Of a DNA stretch of 55,428 bases, positions 50,796 to 55,428 are shown piece after piece (the first letter of the stretch is position 1; each line of letters begins with the position of its first letter). The stretch is from Clostridia bacterium (lineage in GTDB: Bacteria; Bacillota; Clostridia; Oscillospirales; Acutalibacteraceae): contig JAFWYP010000068.1 in assembly GCA_017517665.1 (NCBI GenBank), positions 1-55,428 on the forward strand, written 5' to 3'. Made by a program: the position numbers and the translations under genes. The notes beneath the pieces were generated by a model. The model was not told the DNA's origin. It made no database searches and saw nothing but the letters and a program-made list of their open reading frames with translations.

Positions 50796-53036
50796 ATGGA
50801 CTATAAATGGCAAGGAAAATGGATAGGTACGGAAATGACTGTTGAAGACAGATTTGCACCGATATTCAGAAAAAATTTTGATGTTTCGGACAATATAACC
50901 GAAGCAAGGATAAAAATCTGCGGTCTCGGTCTTTTTGAGCTTAATATTAACGGGAATCTGCCCGATGACTCCGTTATGAACCCTGCTCATTCACAATACA
51001 GTCAGACTGTTCTTTACAGAGATTTTAATATTACAAATTTAATTAAATGCGGTGAAAACGAGGTAACGGTTGAACTCGGTAACTATTTTTTTAACGAAAC
51101 AACAAATGTGTGGGATTGGGATAAAGCTTCATGGAGGTCTGCACCGAAGCTTATCGCCGATTTGATAATTAATTATTCCGACGGAAGAAAAGAAACCGTT
51201 TCAACCGATGACTCATGGCTCGTTACCCTTGACGGTCCCGTTATCAAAAACAGCATTTACTACGGTGAAACGCATGATTTGAGGCGAAAGGATTTCTCAT
51301 GGAATAACGCGGTTTGTGTTGATGCACCCGCGGGGAAGCTCAAACTTCAGGATATGCCTCCGATAAGAAGAATATCGGAATTCAGGCCGAAAGAAATCAA
51401 AAAAATGCCGTGCGGAAGCTATATTATTATATCGCCCGAAATGGTAACGGGTTGGGCAAAAATTTCACTTGATATTCCCGAAGGAACAAGAATAACCGTT
51501 ACCTACAGTGAAACACTCAAGGAAAATGGTTATGTACAGAAAATCGGCATAGACGAGGGTCGGGATGCCGGTTGGTGGCCCGACTGCTATATTCAGCAGG
51601 ATAATTTTATTGCTCGCGGCGGAGAAAATATTTTTGAACCGAAATACAGCTATAAAGGATTTAAATATATTCAGATTGACGGCTGTCCGTGTGAAATAAA
51701 AGATGAAGATATTACAATTTACAGAGTAGCAAACGATGTTGAAACCATAGGCGAATTTTCATGCTCAAACGAGCTGATAAACAAACTTCATTCACTCATG
51801 AAGCGCACGCTTTTAAATAATTTTCAAGGCAAGCCCACAGACACTCCCGTATGGGAGAAAAACGGCTGGCTGGGCGATGCAAACTGTGCTCTGAACGTGA
51901 TGATGTATAACTTTGACATGAATAAATATGTGCAGAGTTTTATTGACATCATGGATGACTGCTTCAAAGAATACGGCAAAGTCCCTGTTATCGTTCCCAC
52001 TGCCGACTGGGGTGTGGGTAATTCGCCCGTATGGAACACAATTTTTGTTTTCGGTGTTGAGGCTCTCATCAATTTCTGCGGCAACACCGAATATGCAAAA
52101 AAGCGTTATCCCGATTTGAAGAAATTTGCACTTAATGACATCGAAGAACTTGAATCTCTCGGTTGGGTATGGGGAACAAGAGGCCTTTCCGACTGGCTCT
52201 CCCCTTCCGGCGGAGAAAATCTGCCTACGGAAGCAGACCCTTCCGAGGGTGCGGGAATATGCTGCACAGCTTTCATTTACCGTATGCTTGAATCAATGAT
52301 ATTCATTGCTGAAAAGCTCGGAAAAGATGAAGATACTATCATATATGAAAACGCAAGGAAACAAATATATGATAAATTCAACGAGGCATTTTTCGATGAC
52401 GAAAAGAATATTTATCAGACAGATTTCTGGAGAGAAAAAGGAATACGCACAAAATACAGACAAACTTCAAATCTGCTTCCTCTTTCATTCGGACTTGTTC
52501 CCGAAAACAAAAGAAAACCTGTGATTGATAATCTCATAAAAGACATAGCCGACAAAGATTATCATCTTGACACGGGATGCACGGGCACAAGATTTGTTCT
52601 GCCCGTCCTTTTCGATAACGGATATGCGGATATCGCTTATAAAATTCTTACTCAGACAACCTACCCGAGCTGGGGATTCTGGATTGAATGCGGCGCAGAC
52701 AGCGCATGGGAAGCCTGGGAAAAGACAACCCGTTCGCATGACCATTATTTCCTTGCAACATATGACGAAGCACTTTTCTCTCATATTGCAGGCATAAAAA
52801 ATGTCCGCGACGGCTACCGTTCCTTCACCGTTAAACCTGAACTTAACTGCGGTCTTGAATTTGCAAGCGCATCAATAAAAACTCCTCTCGGCAGACTTTC
52901 GGTTGATTGGAACAAGAATACCGACGGAAGCTTTGATATCAAAATTACTGTTCCTGACGGTTCAAAGGCTGAAATTATTCTTGGCGATAAAATCAAAGAA
53001 ACAGTCACGGGCGGTAAATACGAATATTCATTATAA
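50796..53036 (+). CDS. GH78 alpha-L-rhamnosidase (cytosolic)
   Basis: A 746-residue GH78 enzyme that releases terminal L-rhamnose with inversion. N-terminal beta-sandwich domains (from ADLIINYSDG and the carbohydrate-binding part KWIGTEMTVEDRFAPIFRKNF) precede the (alpha/alpha)6 catalytic barrel (about 320-650). D349, E354 and D361 (DTPVWEKNGWLGD) have exactly the D-5-E-7-D spacing of Bacillus RhaB. The base is a Glu in the GADSAWEAWE block (E639 likely). A beta-sandwich closes the protein. There is no signal peptide. AAAGGATG lies upstream. Single-gene unit with promoter and terminator. Confidence 0.92.
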   Translation: MDYKWQGKWIGTEMTVEDRFAPIFRKNFDVSDNITEARIKICGLGLFELNINGNLPDDSVMNPAHSQYSQTVLYRDFNITNLIKCGENEVTVELGNYFFNETTNVWDWDKASWRSAPKLIADLIINYSDGRKETVSTDDSWLVTLDGPVIKNSIYYGETHDLRRKDFSWNNAVCVDAPAGKLKLQDMPPIRRISEFRPKEIKKMPCGSYIIISPEMVTGWAKISLDIPEGTRITVTYSETLKENGYVQKIGIDEGRDAGWWPDCYIQQDNFIARGGENIFEPKYSYKGFKYIQIDGCPCEIKDEDITIYRVANDVETIGEFSCSNELINKLHSLMKRTLLNNFQGKPTDTPVWEKNGWLGDANCALNVMMYNFDMNKYVQSFIDIMDDCFKEYGKVPVIVPTADWGVGNSPVWNTIFVFGVEALINFCGNTEYAKKRYPDLKKFALNDIEELESLGWVWGTRGLSDWLSPSGGENLPTEADPSEGAGICCTAFIYRMLESMIFIAEKLGKDEDTIIYENARKQIYDKFNEAFFDDEKNIYQTDFWREKGIRTKYRQTSNLLPLSFGLVPENKRKPVIDNLIKDIADKDYHLDTGCTGTRFVLPVLFDNGYADIAYKILTQTTYPSWGFWIECGADSAWEAWEKTTRSHDHYFLATYDEALFSHIAGIKNVRDGYRSFTVKPELNCGLEFASASIKTPLGRLSVDWNKNTDGSFDIKITVPDGSKAEIILGDKIKETVTGGKYEYSL

Positions 53037-53043
53037 TATGAAA

Positions 53044-53076
53044 AAGGCATCTCCAAAAACGGAGATGCCTTCTGTT
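53044..53076. terminator. Bidirectional terminator between GH78 and glnA
   Basis: Perfect 11-bp stem AAGGCATCTCC / GGAGATGCCTT with a 6-base loop. T-rich tract CTGTTTTATT on the plus strand. Confidence 0.88.
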
Positions 53077-53079
53077 TTA

Positions 53080-54504
53080 TTAAAGGTTATAATACTTATC
53101 GAATTCTGCAGGATGAGGAATTGCGGAAAGCTGACGGCATTCTTCTCTCTTTGCCTTGATGAAGTTTGTGATAAGCTCTGAGGGGAATACGCCGCCTTCG
53201 GTAAGGAATGCGTTATCTGCTTCGAGAGCATCAAGTGCATCTTCAAGACATACGGGAAGCTGCTGAAGCTTTGCCTTTTCTTCTTCGGGAAGATGATAAA
53301 GGTTTACGTCATAGGGACCCCAACCGTTTGCATGGGGGTCAATCTTATTCTTAACGCCGTCAAGACCTGCCATAAGAATCGCTGCATAGCAAAAATAGGG
53401 GTTGCAGGTTGCATCGGGATTACGAAGCTCGAATCTTCTCTTGTCGGGGCTCTTTGCATATGCGGGAATACGGATAACCGCACTTCTGTTTGATGTTGCA
53501 TAGCCGACTGTTACGGGTGCTTCATAGCCGGGTACAAGTCTCTTGAATGAGTTTGTGCTGGGATTTGTGATAGCACAGAGAGCGCCGATATGCTTAAGAA
53601 GACCGCCCATGAAATAATGAGCTGTTTCGCTCAGATGTGAATAACCGTTGTCATCCGAGAATACGGGCTCGCCGTCCTTGAAAAGAAGCATATGAACGTG
53701 CATACCGCTGCCTGCTTCACCGTAAATGGGCTTGGGCATGAATGTTGCTGTCTTGCCATACTTGAGAGCTGTGTTGTGAATGATATACTTAATCATCATT
53801 GAAGCGTCTGCCATATGAACAACTTCACCGAGCTGGGGTTCGATTTCATACTGACCGGAAGCTGCAACCTCGGGATGATGATAGTTGATATCAATGCCTG
53901 CATCCTTCATATGCATGCACATTTCGCTGCGGCATTCATAGGAAGTATCAAAGGGCTTTGCAATATGATAGTTCTTCTGCTTGGGAACAACAACGCCGAG
54001 ACCGTCGTTATTGGAATTCCAATAGGACTGGCTTGCATCTACGGTTGCACCGATGTGCTTGCCTTCAACGCTCCATCTTACATCGTCGAAAAGATAGAAT
54101 TCAAACTCGGGAAGAATCTTCATTTCATCGGCAACACCGCTGTCTTTCATATACTGAACAGCAGCCTTGATGATGTTTCTGGGATACTGAGCAAGAGGAC
54201 GGTTTTCGGGAGAGTCAATAATCATTGCGTTACCTGTCATTGACAAGGTTGCAATGTCGCAGAAGGGGTCGATAACAGCTGTATCGGGGTCGGGGATAAA
54301 CACCATGTCGCTCTTTTCAACAACTGCATAGCCGTAGTTTGAAGCGTCGAAACCGATACCGCTTTTCATTGTATCCTCGGAGAAGTTTTCGGCGGGGATT
54401 GTAACGTGACGGTACTGACCGTTGATGTCAACCATCTTAAAGTCAACCATTTTAATGTCATTTTCTTTGATAAGGTTCAGGATATCCTGAATGCTCTTTG
54501 CCAT
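53080..54504 (-). CDS. glnA: Type I glutamine synthetase
   Basis: A 474-residue GSI that makes glutamine from glutamate, ammonia and ATP. The N-terminal beta-grasp (VDFKMVDINGQYRHVTIPAE) precedes the Asp loop FDASNYGYAVVEKSDM. Catalytic blocks are EIEPQ, GSGMHVHMLLF, NPSTNSFKRLVPGYEAP and NRSAVIRIPA. The NLYHLPEEE loop corresponds to the E. coli adenylylation loop NLYDLP, with the Tyr kept. The length and insertion fit GSI-beta or clostridial GSI rather than the short GSI-alpha. The ATG at 54504 has AAGGAG 8 bases upstream; an upstream in-frame start is rejected. The promoter carries a palindrome. Confidence 0.96.
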   Translation of the reverse strand: MAKSIQDILNLIKENDIKMVDFKMVDINGQYRHVTIPAENFSEDTMKSGIGFDASNYGYAVVEKSDMVFIPDPDTAVIDPFCDIATLSMTGNAMIIDSPENRPLAQYPRNIIKAAVQYMKDSGVADEMKILPEFEFYLFDDVRWSVEGKHIGATVDASQSYWNSNNDGLGVVVPKQKNYHIAKPFDTSYECRSEMCMHMKDAGIDINYHHPEVAASGQYEIEPQLGEVVHMADASMMIKYIIHNTALKYGKTATFMPKPIYGEAGSGMHVHMLLFKDGEPVFSDDNGYSHLSETAHYFMGGLLKHIGALCAITNPSTNSFKRLVPGYEAPVTVGYATSNRSAVIRIPAYAKSPDKRRFELRNPDATCNPYFCYAAILMAGLDGVKNKIDPHANGWGPYDVNLYHLPEEEKAKLQQLPVCLEDALDALEADNAFLTEGGVFPSELITNFIKAKREECRQLSAIPHPAEFDKYYNL

Positions 54505-54536
54505 TGGAATCACTCCTTGCAAATTTTTTCATGTAA

Positions 54537-54573
54537 AGTATAGCAATATTTTATTTTTTCGTCAATAGTTGAC
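54537..54573 (-). promoter_or_regulatory. glnA promoter with inverted repeat over the -35
   Basis: Minus strand TTGACG (54560-54565), 17-bp spacer, TATACT (54537-54542). The perfect repeat GTCAA-TAG-TTGAC (54561-54573) covers the -35 hexamer, consistent with a repressor site. It resembles but does not meet the GlnR box spacing. Confidence 0.65.
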
Positions 54574-54583
54574 AAAAATAAAA

Positions 54584-55428
54584 TCAAGCCCTTTTTATAT
54601 GTTCGATTGTCTTATCAACCGCTTTTTCGATATCGACTGTTCCCACACCGAAAATTGAGGTGTGAACTTTGCCGTTAATCGGTTTTTTCCAGTATTCATC
54701 AATGCCGTCGACTGTGTTTCTCATGCCGAGAACAGAGCCTACTGTTGCGCCGTTGCAATCGGTATCGAACGCCATTCCTACTGCAAGACAGATTGATTTG
54801 CCGAAATCTCCTTCACCGTAAAGAAGCGCGGCGGCAACTATCATTGCATTTGAAATTGTGTGACACCAGCCATGGTCTGTATGTTCATCATAATCGGAAT
54901 GGATAGTATTGAAACACTCATCATATGTAACACCGTTTTTATAGCCGTTATAAATCTTCATAACAGCTTCATAAAGGCGTGAGGTTGCGGGAATCTGCGC
55001 AAGACCGCCGAGGACAATATCATCAATATTATCGGTAACTGCGGCGCAGGAAATCATTGCAGCGGCAAACATTTCGCCGTATATTCCGTTCTTGACGTGG
55101 GATATTCTTGCATCTGTAAATGCCATTTCGGCGGCATCCTTGGGTTCGCCCGGATTTATATAACCGAAGTAGTCCCCTCTTATCTGTGCGCCTATCCACT
55201 CACGGCAGACATTCTTATACTTAGCCGATGCGGGAGGCTCAATGCAATTCATGAAATTGATATAAGCGATTCTTTCGGCTGTGAAATACGACTGAACGGA
55301 CTGATATTTCATCCATGCACAAGCAACATCATCAGATTCAAAATCTCTGCCGCATTCTTCTACAATTTTCTGAGCAAGAACAACATAGTTTGTATCATCA
55401 TCAACAGGCATTCCGTCAACCGTATCCG
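54584..55428 (-). CDS. ADP-ribosylglycohydrolase family protein (5' end off the window)
   Basis: The C-terminal ~281 residues of an all-helical DraG/ARH-type hydrolase, which removes ADP-ribose from proteins or small molecules. The two metal-binding halves are visible: DDDTNYVVLAQ near the start of the visible part and FDTDCNGATVGSVLG near the C-terminus, with GMRN and DGIDEYW following. The N-terminal portion, with the first metal-ligand segment, lies beyond the edge. Many gut-bacterial members are uncharacterised, so an ADP-ribose-1-phosphate or nucleoside-type substrate is possible. It is upstream of glnA and transcribed the same way, but glnA has its own promoter. Confidence 0.88.
   Translation of the reverse strand, partial: DTVDGMPVDDDTNYVVLAQKIVEECGRDFESDDVACAWMKYQSVQSYFTAERIAYINFMNCIEPPASAKYKNVCREWIGAQIRGDYFGYINPGEPKDAAEMAFTDARISHVKNGIYGEMFAAAMISCAAVTDNIDDIVLGGLAQIPATSRLYEAVMKIYNGYKNGVTYDECFNTIHSDYDEHTDHGWCHTISNAMIVAAALLYGEGDFGKSICLAVGMAFDTDCNGATVGSVLGMRNTVDGIDEYWKKPINGKVHTSIFGVGTVDIEKAVDKTIEHIKRA

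Noticed and set aside
1-55428. tRNA, rRNA, prophage, insertion sequence or defence-system genes
   Set aside because: None was recognised by eye on either strand; a tRNA scan could still find something missed.

Overview
The window looks like a piece of a low-GC Gram-positive chromosome, most likely a gut anaerobe of the class Clostridia (order Oscillospirales is my best guess). The evidence is a DnaD-domain/DnaI-type helicase loader pair, a cysteine T-box, PlsY-type lipid synthesis, an IspH–ribosomal S1 fusion, a split purine end-pathway (PurO plus a stand-alone AICAR formyltransferase) behind a ZTP riboswitch, a LexA-type box at recA, and strong AGGAGG-like ribosome sites. I see no rRNA, tRNA, CRISPR array, insertion sequence or prophage. 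Genes are tightly packed and no stretch over 300 bases lacks an annotated element.

Layout. 1-10.5 kb: a truncated secreted lipase, an iron alcohol dehydrogenase, an endoglycoceramidase-like GH5 enzyme, RadC, a pseudouridine synthase, a membrane-anchored PrsA-like foldase, an oligo-1,6-glucosidase and a secreted subtilase. 10.5-17 kb (minus strand): a compact run rpiR – HI0933-type flavoprotein – cmk (frameshifted) – plsC – ispH/S1, then an EamA transporter. 17-26 kb: cytosolic GH95 fucosidase with a HAD phosphatase, plsY, an InlB-repeat surface protein, a secreted esterase, a GPH-type sugar symporter and, divergently, a GH43-like enzyme. 26-34 kb (minus strand): SDR, ribokinase, cysS and cysE behind a Cys T-box, pgsA, rimO, recX, recA. 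34-42 kb (plus strand): rpmB, DnaD/DnaI primosome genes, tex, a MATE exporter, then the ZTP-controlled purine pair. 42-55 kb: nitroreductase, a 1190-residue secreted subtilase with leucine-rich repeats, rfbB, a DEDDh exonuclease with a cysteine cluster, DAHP synthase, an esterase, a GH78 rhamnosidase, glutamine synthetase and a truncated ADP-ribosylglycohydrolase.

How it fits together. The five glycosidases (GH5, GH13, GH95, GH43-like, GH78) all lack signal peptides, so sugars from host or plant glycans are apparently imported as short oligomers and cut in the cytosol. The proteases and esterases/lipases carry N-terminal secretion or anchor signals. Much of the regulation can be read directly: promoters with 17-18 bp spacing, operator-like palindromes overlapping promoters (rpiR, nitroreductase, glnA, recA), two transcription-control riboswitches, and a tandem NrdR-box-like site before the replication-loader genes. 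The most notable anomalies are the cmk frameshift, the NrdR-like site, a repeated terminator hairpin with a conserved loop and a compensatory base-pair change, and a three-tier hairpin at 42.1 kb. The rest is largely ordinary core genome; I found no clear new multi-gene system.
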